Of a DNA stretch of 28,453 bases, positions 14,658 to 22,809 are shown in pieces. Source of the stretch: a virus. The translations under genes were made by a program, and so were the position numbers. Below the pieces are notes generated by a model that ran no database searches, had not been told where the DNA came from, and was given only the letters and a program-made list of their open reading frames with translations. The stretch is taken from IMG/VR virus record IMGVR_UViG_3300037507_001816, positions 1-28,453 of that record; one strand, given 5' to 3'. The first letter of the stretch is position 1; each line of letters begins with the position of its first letter.

Positions 14658-14839
14658 CAATTTTGTCCATTTCCAGGTTTTTCATAGTGTATTCCACCAG
14701 ATTCAATAAATTTTTTACATTGCTCGACGTCGCTCGCACCTCTCAGAATATGATCATCATGCAAACTAAAATGTAAGCTTGAGATCCATATTCTGAGATG
14801 TGGTGGAAGTTTGTCATAGCAACGCATTACCAATGCCAT
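14657..14839 (-). CDS. Small unknown protein
   Basis: 60 residues from the ATG at 14839. An in-frame TTG at 14863 would give 68 residues. No strong ribosome binding site distinguishes them. The core reads LPPHLRIWISSLHFSLHDD followed by SDVEQCKKFIESGG, perhaps a helical protein. The stop overlaps the start of the DUF6065-like gene, which supports it being a real coupled gene. Not recognised. Confidence 0.5.
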   Translation of the reverse strand: MALVMRCYDKLPPHLRIWISSLHFSLHDDHILRGASDVEQCKKFIESGGIHYEKPGNGQN

Positions 14840-14891
14840 TCTTTGTATGTTAACATGTTCCAAATGAATGACTCTATTATATATATGTAAA

Positions 14892-15197
14892 TTACAGGGC
14901 TGCTAGTTCGACTAAGTTGCTCTCTGTGATGGCATCTAAGCCAATCAATGCTTGTTTGACTGCGGTAAAATCGTCATGTTTTTCATCGTAGATGACAAAT
15001 GGAAAATCAGTAAATTCTCCAATATCCCATGTATTTAGAGCATTGAATACAGATTCGTATTGACTACTATCGTTGTATGATAAATGAGTAAACTCAATGT
15101 TATTATCCTGTAGCCACTGATAGGCTGCAGCAGAGTCGTTGCCACCTGTCGTAGTCAAACCAGTATAAAGATAAACGTCTTTAATTCCTACTAGCAT
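14892..15197 (-). CDS. Thioredoxin-fold-like small protein lacking CxxC
   Basis: 101 residues with an AAGGA ribosome binding site. The pattern is strand (DVYLYTG), a helix with AYQWLQDNNIEF, strand (THLSYND), helix, then FTDFPFVIYDEKHDDF, where the Pro sits like the cis-Pro of glutaredoxins. The usual CPYC/CxxC position reads TGGNDS, and no cysteine is present at all. It could be a redox-inactive glutaredoxin relative with a structural or adaptor role. It lies directly downstream of the 1120-residue adhesin. Fold assignment is tentative. Confidence 0.45.
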   Translation of the reverse strand: MLVGIKDVYLYTGLTTTGGNDSAAAYQWLQDNNIEFTHLSYNDSSQYESVFNALNTWDIGEFTDFPFVIYDEKHDDFTAVKQALIGLDAITESNLVELAAL

Positions 15198-15223
15198 GTA
15201 TTGTTTCCTTTTTGTTATTTGTG

Positions 15224-18200
15224 CTAAAATGTTACACTCATCGTACCATTAGCGCTGCCTGTTCCAATATTTATAGAAACTATTTGATATGGGTATACTT
15301 TTACTGATACTGAATTTGTCGTAGTACCAATATTACCAGCGTTTCCTGATGCTCCAGGATTTGATGTGCCGGCTGTTCCGGCGGTCGCTCCAGTTCCAGC
15401 ACTACCTGCTGTGCCAGTATTTCCTGCTGCTCCTGCGCCTCCTGGATTTCCAGCCGCACCATTTGTAGCTCCAGTTCCAGCTGCTCCTGTTGTGCCAGCA
15501 TTACCAGCAGCTCCGGCACCGCCTGGGTTTCCAGCCGCACCATTTGTAGCTCCAGTTCCTGCATTGCCAGTCGCTCCAGCATTTCCTGCTGCTCCTGCAC
15601 CTCCTGGATTTCCAGCTGCACCATTTGTAGCTCCAGTTCCTGCATTGCCAGTCGCTCCGGCATTTCCTGCAGCGCCGGCATTACCAGGACTTCCTGCTGC
15701 TCCTGGATTTGCTCCAGTTCCTGCCGCTCCTGTTGTACCAGCATTTCCGTTGGCTCCTGCACCGCCTGGACTTCCTGCTGCTCCTGGATTTGCTCCAGTT
15801 CCTGCCGCTCCTGTTGTACCAGCGCTTCCTGCAGCGCCGGCATTACCAGGACTTCCTGCTGCTCCAGCGTTTGCTCCAGTTCCTGCGGCCCCAGTATTTC
15901 CAGCACTTCCATTGGCGCCTGCATTACCAGGACTTCCTGCTGCTCCAGCGTTTGCTCCAGTTCCTGCGGCTCCTGTATTTCCTGCGCTGCCTGGTGTTCC
16001 TGCATTACCTGAACCACCGGCAGCGCCCGAAAGAAGTCCTCCATTGCCGCCTGCGCCGCCGTTGCCGTTAGTAGCACCACTTATGTTGCCTGAATTACCC
16101 GCGGTACCAGCATTGCCGGCGCCGCTACCACCTTGCTTTAAAGTCCAACCCGATGCTCCGCCTCCGCCTCCGCCGCCTCCGCCGCCTCCGCCTACACCAG
16201 CGTTGCCAGGAGATCCGGAGTTACCCGCCGTACCACCAGCTCCTCCTGCACCACCGGCGCCATTTGTTCCTGGGTTACCAGCATTGCCAGTGGCTCCTGG
16301 ATTCCCAGCATTTCCTCTTGCACCGCCTGCACCACCAGCACCGTTATTTCCTGGATTACCAGCATTGCCAGTGGCTCCTGGATTACCAGCATTACCAGCA
16401 GCACCGCCTGCACCACCAGCACCGTTATTTCCTGGATTGCCGGCATTACCAGTGGCTCCTGGATTACCAGCATTACCACCAGCTCCTCCTGCACCACCAG
16501 CCCCATTGGTGCCAGGATTGCCTGTTCCTCCAATACCACCAGATGTCCCAGCTGTACCACCAGCACCACCAGTTCCTGCAGCTCCATTATTACCGGGATT
16601 GCCTGTTCCTCCAATACCTCCGGAAGTACCGGCCGATCCTCCGGCGCCGCCTGTACCAGCAGCTCCATTGTTACCGGGATTGCCTGTTCCTCCAATACCA
16701 CCAGATGTCCCAGCTGTACCACCAGCACCGCCAGTTCCTGCAGCCCCATTATTTCCGGGATTGCCTGATCCACCTGGATTTCCAGAAGTTCCGGCCGAGC
16801 CAGCTGCTCCGTTTGTAGCATTTCCTCCAGCCCCACCAGTACCACCGGTTCCACCTGGAAAATTAGCTAAGGAACCAAACGTTGAAACGTTGCCTGGGTT
16901 TCCACTTGATCCCGGATTTCCGTTTGCTGCGCCAGTCCCAGCATTACCAGCAGCTCCGGCACCGCCTGGATTTCCTGCTGCTCCTGGATTAGCTCCAGTG
17001 CCAGCATTACCATTTGCTCCAGTATTTCCTGCTGCTCCGGCATTTCCAGGGCTCCCTGCTGCCCCTGGATTAGCTCCAGTGCCGGCATTACCATTTGCAC
17101 CTGGATTTCCTGCTGCGCCGGCATTACCTGGATTGCCAGTAGATCCAGCGGTTGCCCCTGTTCCTGCATTACCATTTGCTCCAGTATTTCCTGCTGCGCC
17201 TGCATTACCTGGATTTCCTGCTGCTCCAGCAGTTGCCCCTGTACCTGCGGCCCCTGTTGTGCCGGCATTACCATTAGCACCGGCACCGCCAGGACTTCCT
17301 GCTGCTCCGGCGTTTGCTCCAGTTCCAGCCGCCCCTGTTGTGCCGGCATTACCATTGGCACCAGCTCCACCAGGACTTCCTGCTGCTCCAGCGTTTGCTC
17401 CAGTTCCTGCTGCTCCAGTATTTCCAGCATTTCCATTGGCCCCAGCTCCACCGGGACTTCCTGCTGCTCCAGCAGTTGCCCCTGATCCTGCGGCTCCAGT
17501 ATTTCCAGCACTTCCATTGGCACCCGCACCACCTGCACTCCCTGAATTACCAGTCACTCCGCTACCGCCGCCTCCGCCGCCGCCACCGCCGCCGCCGCAA
17601 ACGCACCCCCCAAGATTTGCGCTTCCACCAAAGCCACCATTTCCTCCGCCAGGAGAGCCTCCGGCGCCGCCGGGGGCAGAACAAGGCGCAAATGGGGTGC
17701 CAAAACAACCGCAGCCACCGCCCGGACTACCACCGCTACCGGCTCCGCCACCGCAAGGTCGGGCTGAACCTTGTCCGCCGCCTCCTCCCGTACCTGCGCT
17801 ACCGCCAGTGCCACCAGCACCGCCGGCACCATTATTTCCTGGATTTCCAGAGTTTCCTGTGGCACCTGGATTCCCAGCATTTCCTCTTGCACCGCCAGCA
17901 CCGCCGGCACCATTGGTACCAGGATTACCAGAGTTTCCTGTGGCACCTGGATTCCCAGCATTACCAGCAGCACCGCCAGCACCACCGGCGCCATTTGTTC
18001 CTGGGTTACCAGCATTGCCAGTGGCACCTGGATTCCCAGCATTACCAGCAGCACCGCCTGCACCACCGGCACCATTAGTACCGGGATTGCCGGAGTTTCC
18101 TGTCGCTCCAGCATTTCCAGCAGTACCACCAGCACCGCCAGCTCCGCCAGCACCATTCGTACCTGCATTGCCAGTGGCACCTGGATTCCCAGCATTCCCT

Positions 18201-18586
18201 GCAGCACCTCCGGCTCCTCCTGGGCCGCCAGCACCGTTTGTGCCAGCATTTCCTGATGCGCCGGGATTTCCAGATGTTCCAGCTGTACCACCAGCACCGC
18301 CAGCTCCGCCGGCCCCGTTTGTGCCAGCATTTCCTGATGCGCCAGGATTGCCAGATGTCCCAGCTGTACCACCAGCACCACCAGTTCCTGCGGCCCCATT
18401 ATTTCCAGGATTACCAGCATTGCCAGCAGTACCAGGATTGCCTGCATTACCAGCGTTTCCATTGCCGCCACGACCAGATATATCTATAGAATATACGCCT
18501 GCAGGAACGACGAATGTTGCGGGGGCATTGAATACTTGTGTGGCTGGAGCAGCCTTACCTGAAGCTCTAAATACATTTAATGGCAT
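15224..18586 (-). CDS. Giant glycine-rich (GxxG-repeat) adhesin
   Basis: 1120 residues. The head (VFNAPATFVVPAGVYSIDISGRGG, about residues 18-41) and the tail (SVSVKVYPYQIVSINIG near the C-terminus) are the two halves of a glycine-rich domain, as in the 563-residue protein. Between them about 1040 residues have Gly at nearly every third position with Asn, Ala, Pro, Thr or Ser in between (GNAGNPGATGNAG). This fits collagen-like or polyglycine-II packing. Poly-Gly blocks occur near residues 265-345 and 795-812. The first holds six clustered cysteines (CGCF, CVC). It has a ribosome binding site AAGAAGGTT before the ATG. Codons and base composition are skewed, so the opposite strand is also open. 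The probable role is a receptor-binding adhesin or fibre-tip component. Confidence 0.75.
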   Translation of the reverse strand: MPLNVFRASGKAAPATQVFNAPATFVVPAGVYSIDISGRGGNGNAGNAGNPGTAGNAGNPGNNGAAGTGGAGGTAGTSGNPGASGNAGTNGAGGAGGAGGTAGTSGNPGASGNAGTNGAGGPGGAGGAAGNAGNPGATGNAGTNGAGGAGGAGGTAGNAGATGNSGNPGTNGAGGAGGAAGNAGNPGATGNAGNPGTNGAGGAGGAAGNAGNPGATGNSGNPGTNGAGGAGGARGNAGNPGATGNSGNPGNNGAGGAGGTGGSAGTGGGGGQGSARPCGGGAGSGGSPGGGCGCFGTPFAPCSAPGGAGGSPGGGNGGFGGSANLGGCVCGGGGGGGGGGGSGVTGNSGSAGGAGANGSAGNTGAAGSGATAGAAGSPGGAGANGNAGNTGAAGTGANAGAAGSPGGAGANGNAGTTGAAGTGANAGAAGSPGGAGANGNAGTTGAAGTGATAGAAGNPGNAGAAGNTGANGNAGTGATAGSTGNPGNAGAAGNPGANGNAGTGANPGAAGSPGNAGAAGNTGANGNAGTGANPGAAGNPGGAGAAGNAGTGAANGNPGSSGNPGNVSTFGSLANFPGGTGGTGGAGGNATNGAAGSAGTSGNPGGSGNPGNNGAAGTGGAGGTAGTSGGIGGTGNPGNNGAAGTGGAGGSAGTSGGIGGTGNPGNNGAAGTGGAGGTAGTSGGIGGTGNPGTNGAGGAGGAGGNAGNPGATGNAGNPGNNGAGGAGGAAGNAGNPGATGNAGNPGNNGAGGAGGARGNAGNPGATGNAGNPGTNGAGGAGGAGGTAGNSGSPGNAGVGGGGGGGGGGGGASGWTLKQGGSGAGNAGTAGNSGNISGATNGNGGAGGNGGLLSGAAGGSGNAGTPGSAGNTGAAGTGANAGAAGSPGNAGANGSAGNTGAAGTGANAGAAGSPGNAGAAGSAGTTGAAGTGANPGAAGSPGGAGANGNAGTTGAAGTGANPGAAGSPGNAGAAGNAGATGNAGTGATNGAAGNPGGAGAAGNAGATGNAGTGATNGAAGNPGGAGAAGNAGTTGAAGTGATNGAAGNPGGAGAAGNTGTAGSAGTGATAGTAGTSNPGASGNAGNIGTTTNSVSVKVYPYQIVSINIGTGSANGTMSVTF
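15268..15275 (-). promoter_or_regulatory. Possible internal late promoter for the downstream minus-strand genes
   Basis: Read on the minus strand this is TATAAATA, inside the last codons of the 1120-residue gene (S-I-N-I) and 71 bp upstream of the thioredoxin-like gene. It could transcribe the module tail (oxygenases and others) independently. Because the bases are also coding, chance is possible. Confidence 0.45.
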
Positions 18587-18601
18587 CGTATAACCTTCTT
18601 A

Positions 18602-20347
18602 TTAACCTGTATTTGCAAGAGATAAGGCACCGAGATATGTTGTACCTCCGTCGAGGGTAAAGAAACTGAAGACATCGATTTTATTTGCACCAGTTGACAT
18701 CGTCGGTGTCGAAGCATTCGGATATTTAACAGAAGCCGGCCACGTGATTATTCTCGATCCCGTGGCGTCTTGTTTACAATGAAGTGTGAAACTGTATGCA
18801 TTGCCCGATGCAGGAGGATTTGAAAATGTAATTGTAATAGACGCGTTGGCCAATGTCAAATCGAATACGTTGGATAGTGATAAATCTACAGTGTGAGTAG
18901 TTGTTGTTATAGTATTGGCAACAACTGCTTCTTTGTATGAAGCAAGCTTAGGATTACTTAACACATTATTTGCCATTGCAACGTTGGCATTAAGAGTAGT
19001 AATACCAGCTACTTGTAGCGTCGAGGTTACGTTGGCAAAACCAGTGATCGTAGTATTACCGGCAGCAAGGGTGGTAATTCCAGATGCAGCACCTGCGGCT
19101 ACAAGAGACGAAACAGCAAGTGGTTGACTGTTTGTAGACCAGCGATCATTTGTTTCATCCCAGACGAACTGAACGTTGGCAGACGTCCCGCGCATGATCT
19201 CGAAGCCAGCATTCTCAGTAGGAGGATTAGCTCCAAGATCTGCATTCAGCGTAACAATATTATCACCAACGTCGAGTGTTGTGGTGTTCACGTAAGTTCT
19301 TGTACCGGAAACTGTCAGGTTACCCGAGAGTGTAAGATCGGCGATTGATAATGTGGAATTCACATGAATACCAGTCGTATTGACCGTAAGTGTTGGCCCA
19401 GCAGTTACTCCAATTGTACCACTAGTTGTAATCGTTCCACCAGAAAGTCCATTAGCCGTGGCGACTGAGGTTACACCTCCACCGGTGGCACCTTGAGCAC
19501 CTTGAGCGCCTTGAGCACCAGTAACACCTTGAGGTCCAGCAACACCTTGAGCACCAGTTGCGCCAGTTGCGCCTTGAACACCTTGAGCGCCGGCAACACC
19601 TTGAGCACCAGTTGCGCCAGTTGCGCCTTGAACACCTTGAGCGCCAGCAACACCTTGAGCACCTTGATCACCCGTTGTGCCTTGAGCACCAGTTGCGCCA
19701 GTTGCGCCTTGAACACCTTGAGCGCCAGCAACACCTTGAGCGCCTTGAGCACCCGTTGTGCCTTGAGCACCTTGTGCACCGGTTGCACCTTGAGCACCTT
19801 GAGCGCCTTGAGATCCGAGAGTAAGTGAAGCACCATTTAAAGTTGTAACTTGAACAATATCACCAGCAATCGCATTCGATGTAAGCGTTAAGACCGTGGT
19901 ATTTGTCGTGTTATAGTCAACGGCCGCAATCTGACGCGAACCATTAATGAAGACGCTTTCAAGCCCTAAAGTATATACGAATGTGTTTGATGTGTCGTCT
20001 AATCCTGTAAACACCGTGGTATTCGATGTGACAGTAAACGTATAGGTATTCATGGTAGCAGCATTTGCCGTACCGCCTGAGCCCCAATAAACTCCTGTTC
20101 CATTCGATGAAAGAACTTGGCCGTTGGATCCAGAAGATCCGTTGGCTACGATCGTAGTGACAGCGAGAGAAGAGAGATTTGAACCAACTTCAAAGATGGC
20201 ATTCGCAGCATCTGAAGAGAAGACTTTACGGTCAGTTAGGTTGACTGCAAATTCACCGTTATCAATAAAGCCGGAATTTGCTACGTCAGTAGTATTAGCT
20301 GTACGACCAGAAATTGTCGTGCGCTTAAATTGAAATTTATTTGCCAT
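18602..20347 (-). CDS. Collagen-like tail fibre protein, minus-strand copy
   Basis: 581 residues from the ATG at 20347, preceded by AGAGG. A TTG two codons earlier is less likely. The N-terminus ([19 protein letters not shown]) is of the 'QIKR' type shared with the 649-residue fibre and recalls the N-terminal domain of phage tropism determinants. VFSSNDA-like and [14 protein letters not shown] segments follow. Residues about 178-288 are collagen-like. Then come [24 protein letters not shown] and a marine-phage fibre segment with [18 protein letters not shown]. The C-terminal ~130 residues (FDLTLAN ... [13 protein letters not shown] ... LDGGTTY) match the plus-strand 622-residue fibre. It is driven by a late promoter at 20398-20405 and followed 15 bp later by the giant adhesin. 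Confidence 0.85.
   Translation of the reverse strand: MANKFQFKRTTISGRTANTTDVANSGFIDNGEFAVNLTDRKVFSSDAANAIFEVGSNLSSLAVTTIVANGSSGSNGQVLSSNGTGVYWGSGGTANAATMNTYTFTVTSNTTVFTGLDDTSNTFVYTLGLESVFINGSRQIAAVDYNTTNTTVLTLTSNAIAGDIVQVTTLNGASLTLGSQGAQGAQGATGAQGAQGTTGAQGAQGVAGAQGVQGATGATGAQGTTGDQGAQGVAGAQGVQGATGATGAQGVAGAQGVQGATGATGAQGVAGPQGVTGAQGAQGAQGATGGGVTSVATANGLSGGTITTSGTIGVTAGPTLTVNTTGIHVNSTLSIADLTLSGNLTVSGTRTYVNTTTLDVGDNIVTLNADLGANPPTENAGFEIMRGTSANVQFVWDETNDRWSTNSQPLAVSSLVAAGAASGITTLAAGNTTITGFANVTSTLQVAGITTLNANVAMANNVLSNPKLASYKEAVVANTITTTTHTVDLSLSNVFDLTLANASITITFSNPPASGNAYSFTLHCKQDATGSRIITWPASVKYPNASTPTMSTGANKIDVFSFFTLDGGTTYLGALSLANTG
19041..19063 (-). repeat. 23-bp inverted repeat, minus-strand arm (partner at 2849-2871)
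   Basis: Reverse complement of 2849-2871 without a mismatch. It encodes the AGNTTITG part of the repeated fibre motif, just before the homologous C-terminal domains. Confidence 0.9.
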
Positions 20348-20397
20348 TCTCAACCTCTATATAGAGCAACGAAGCGGTTATGTAACCCCTAATATTC

Positions 20398-20405
20398 TAT
20401 TTATA
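20398..20405 (-). promoter_or_regulatory. T4-type late promoter for the minus-strand fibre/adhesin module
   Basis: Minus-strand TATAAATA, 51 bp upstream of the ATG of the collagen-like fibre and overlapping the stop codon of the preceding small gene. It lies in the longest non-coding gap of the minus block. Confidence 0.72.
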
Positions 20406-20592
20406 CAGAAGTATCTTCAGCTTTTTTATTTTTATTTCCAAGCTTTTCAAGATCAACAATTTTTGCTTGAAGACTGGTCATGGTTTTATCGGCCATGACC
20501 AGTCTTGTTTCTAGCATGATGTTCTTACTTGTAAGATCATGTACACTCGCGAGTAATCGATTGATGTACTCATTTACAAATTCAGCTTCCAT
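20401..20592 (-). CDS. Small coiled-coil phage protein
   Basis: 63 residues (EFVNEYINRLLASVHDLTSKN ... LQAKIVDLEKL). Heptad-like leucines and charged residues predict a coiled coil over most of its length, and the C-terminus is Lys-rich. Small proteins starting MEAEFVNEYINRLL occur, as I recall, next to fibre genes in marine T4-like phages. It starts three bases after the stop of the 649-residue fibre. It may trimerise with or cap a fibre. It contains a perfect 14-bp inverted repeat. Confidence 0.65.
   Translation of the reverse strand: MEAEFVNEYINRLLASVHDLTSKNIMLETRLVMADKTMTSLQAKIVDLEKLGNKNKKAEDTSV
20470..20506. repeat. Perfect 14-bp inverted repeat (hairpin, 9-nt loop) inside a coding region
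   Basis: Arms 20470-20483 and 20493-20506 are exact reverse complements around the loop TTTTATCGG. It lies within the 63-residue gene, 65 bp upstream (in the minus direction) of the late promoter element for the next fibre gene. No U-run follows on the minus strand, so a classic terminator is unlikely. Confidence 0.85.
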
Positions 20593-20595
20593 AAA

Positions 20596-22545
20596 TTAGA
20601 ATGTCCCGCCGTCGAGGGTTGCGTATACAACTGCTGTACCGTTAGACTGAAGCACGAATCCAGTAGAGCCAACAGCTAATTTTCTAAAACCGTTCGAAGA
20701 GTTAGCAACTAAAATGTCTTCTGCAGTAACAGTCGCGAGTCCAGTACCACCGCTTGTTCCAGGCAGTGCAGTCGAAAGACTCAATGTATTCGCTGTGATA
20801 CCAACCGCGAGTGTCGAGTTCGCAGTAAGAGTAACGTTAGTCGCGTTCGAAACCAAACCACCAGAGTTTAGGAATGCTTGTAATGTAGCAGTAGTATAAC
20901 CGGCTGCTGCAGTGTCTACAGTTGTTGTAGGTTCTGTTTGAGAACCAGCAAAGAGCTTATAAACGCCATCTGTAGCATCACGGAAAAGACCGGTATATTT
21001 AGCTCCAGTGGCACCGTATTGACCATAAAGACCGATATCAAGAATGTCGGTTGTTGCGTTTCCGTTTGCAAGCTCGATCAGCGAATCTTGGACTGTCAGG
21101 TTGGTAGTATCGATTGTCGAAAGCGTACCGAGAACAGTCAGATTTCCGGAAAGAGAAAGATCTGTAATCGAGAGTGCAGTATTAACATGGAGTCCAGCAG
21201 AGTTGACCGTGAGTGTTGAACCAGTGGTAAGGCCAACTGCATCTGCAGTGACATTAATACCGTTAGCAGCACCAACATGAACTCCAGTCGCGTTAGCTGT
21301 AAGACCATCACCGCCAACAACGTTGATACCAGCGCCATCAACAGAAATACCGTTAGCAGCTTTGGCAAAGACGCCTGAAGTATTCGATACAATACCGTTG
21401 TTTGCTACAACAGCAATCGTGGCTGCACCACCTTCACCAGATGAGGATCCAGAAATACCGTTACCAGCTGTGATAGTAGCAACATAGTCGCCTGATGTAC
21501 CCGAACCAAGAGCAACGTCGCCTGAAAGTTGCGATGTGGCAATTGAAAGTGCAGCAGCATTGACATAAACGCCCGAGGTATTCGAAACAATCGTACCGTT
21601 ACCAGATACGACATGCACACCTGTTGCGTTCGAAGCAATACCAGCTCCGGCAACAACAAAAACGCCTGTTGCGTTTGCAGATAGACCGTTATTTGCAATA
21701 ACGTGTACGCCTGAGGTATTTGAAGCAAGACCGCTATTTGCAACTACAGCAATCGCGTCTGCAGAGACGCTGATACCGTTACCAGCACCAACATCAAGAG
21801 TTACCTCGCCAGATGTACCGCCACCAGTAAGACCAGAACCGGCTACGACTGATGTAATATCACCATCTTGAGGTGTTACCCAGTATACAGCTGTTCCGTT
21901 CGATGCAAGAACTTGTCCTGCAGTACCATTTGTGCCATTTGCATTAAGAGCAACGTTAGTTCCAATATTGATCTGTGTGGCATTTGCTACGAACGCCGTA
22001 CCAACACTCACAATCGCTGCGTTCACGGTGCCTGTAGAGAATACACCGGTGGCATTCGCAACAAAAGAATTAGAACCAACGACGAAGTTACCGCCAGAGC
22101 CAGCAAGAACGCCGCCGGCAACAGACAGTTTATTATTGGTATTATCAAACGTAAAGTCTGCGTCTCCGGCTAATGCGCCAGAATTATTAAATTGAACTTG
22201 TGTATTTGAACCAGATACGCCAGAAGTAGGAGTTTCCCAATAAGCGGCTGTTCCATTTGAACTCAGTACTTGTCCGTTGGTACCCGTCGAACCATTGGCT
22301 GTAACTGTTGTCACAACAGCGTTAGCAACAATAATCTTGTCGATACCAGAGGTACCATTCGCAACGAGTGCTTGGTTGGCGGTCAGTATACCAGGATTAA
22401 ATTTACCGGCAATGGTGATCGAAGCACCATTCGAACCAATAAATAAGTGATCGCCATTTGCTGTAAACGCTAATTCACCGTTAGCTAATGTTGGCGCATC
22501 AGCTGTCGTTAACGACCTTTTAATTTGAATTAAATTGTCTGCCAT
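20596..22545 (-). CDS. Long tail fibre protein (649 residues)
   Basis: The N-terminus MADNLIQIKRSLTTADAPTL, then LANGELAFTANGDHLFIGSN, is the attachment-type domain seen in many marine myovirus fibres and related to the tropism determinant N-domain. [14 protein letters not shown] and NGTAVYW segments follow. Next come about ten degenerate ~15-residue units of the form NNGLSANATGVHV (residues about 250-450), probably beta-helical. Then NLTVQDSLIELANGN and DIGLYGQYGATGAKYTGLFRDATDGVYKLF. It ends with LDGGTF. Ribosome binding site AAGGA. It contains no collagen-like region, unlike its neighbours. It is a structural fibre, but the receptor is unknown. Confidence 0.82.
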   Translation of the reverse strand: MADNLIQIKRSLTTADAPTLANGELAFTANGDHLFIGSNGASITIAGKFNPGILTANQALVANGTSGIDKIIVANAVVTTVTANGSTGTNGQVLSSNGTAAYWETPTSGVSGSNTQVQFNNSGALAGDADFTFDNTNNKLSVAGGVLAGSGGNFVVGSNSFVANATGVFSTGTVNAAIVSVGTAFVANATQINIGTNVALNANGTNGTAGQVLASNGTAVYWVTPQDGDITSVVAGSGLTGGGTSGEVTLDVGAGNGISVSADAIAVVANSGLASNTSGVHVIANNGLSANATGVFVVAGAGIASNATGVHVVSGNGTIVSNTSGVYVNAAALSIATSQLSGDVALGSGTSGDYVATITAGNGISGSSSGEGGAATIAVVANNGIVSNTSGVFAKAANGISVDGAGINVVGGDGLTANATGVHVGAANGINVTADAVGLTTGSTLTVNSAGLHVNTALSITDLSLSGNLTVLGTLSTIDTTNLTVQDSLIELANGNATTDILDIGLYGQYGATGAKYTGLFRDATDGVYKLFAGSQTEPTTTVDTAAAGYTTATLQAFLNSGGLVSNATNVTLTANSTLAVGITANTLSLSTALPGTSGGTGLATVTAEDILVANSSNGFRKLAVGSTGFVLQSNGTAVVYATLDGGTF

Positions 22546-22563
22546 TTGGCTATTCCTTTTAGG

Positions 22564-22809
22564 TTAAAATGATCCGCCGTCGAGATCTACTGCTAGATCC
22601 GCGAATGACAGTTGTCTCACCTCATATTTATCATTTTGAGAATTGTAGATTAATGTAGCGCCATTGGCGGCTTCAACGACGCTGACGTCGAGTATGTTTT
22701 CAATACTTCGTATTTCTTGAATTTGATTTTTCAGAGTAATAGGACCAGCAGATGATAATCTGCCGTTGTTATTTGTAATTGTAGCGACTAAACGAGATGC
22801 ACCTGCCAT
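22564..22809 (-). CDS. Small virion structural protein with C-terminal LDGGSF
   Basis: 81 residues. After a basic, polar N-terminus there is a SIENILDVSVVEAANGATLIYN segment and then NDKYEVRQLSFADLAVDLDGGSF. Similar short proteins ending in LDGG[TS]F or Y are, as I recall, encoded beside fibre genes in marine T4-like phages. It shares its terminal motif with the 649-residue fibre encoded just downstream. Its ATG overlaps the upstream stop (TAATG). Confidence 0.65.
   Translation of the reverse strand: MAGASRLVATITNNNGRLSSAGPITLKNQIQEIRSIENILDVSVVEAANGATLIYNSQNDKYEVRQLSFADLAVDLDGGSF

Noticed and set aside
15366-18593. Long plus-strand open frame (1075 residues, Pro/Ala-rich) opposite the glycine-rich adhesin
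   Set aside because: It is the mirror of a Gly-every-third repeat, whose complement rarely yields stops. It has no ribosome binding site or domain, while the minus strand has a start signal, a head/tail domain and operon context.
2849-19063. Site-specific invertase system of the Mu Gin type
   Set aside because: No recombinase gene is visible, the repeat is inside conserved coding sequence, and both arms carry complete fibre genes. Only the looser recombination hypothesis is kept.
18602-22545. Diversity-generating retroelement, suggested by tropism-determinant-like N-termini of two fibres
   Set aside because: No reverse transcriptase and no template/variable repeat pair was seen in the window.
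22620-22632. Late-promoter-like GATAAATA on the minus strand inside the 81-residue gene, and similar CATAAATA at about 27911
   Set aside because: Each differs from the TATAAATA consensus at the first base and is inside coding sequence without a clear gene start at the expected distance.
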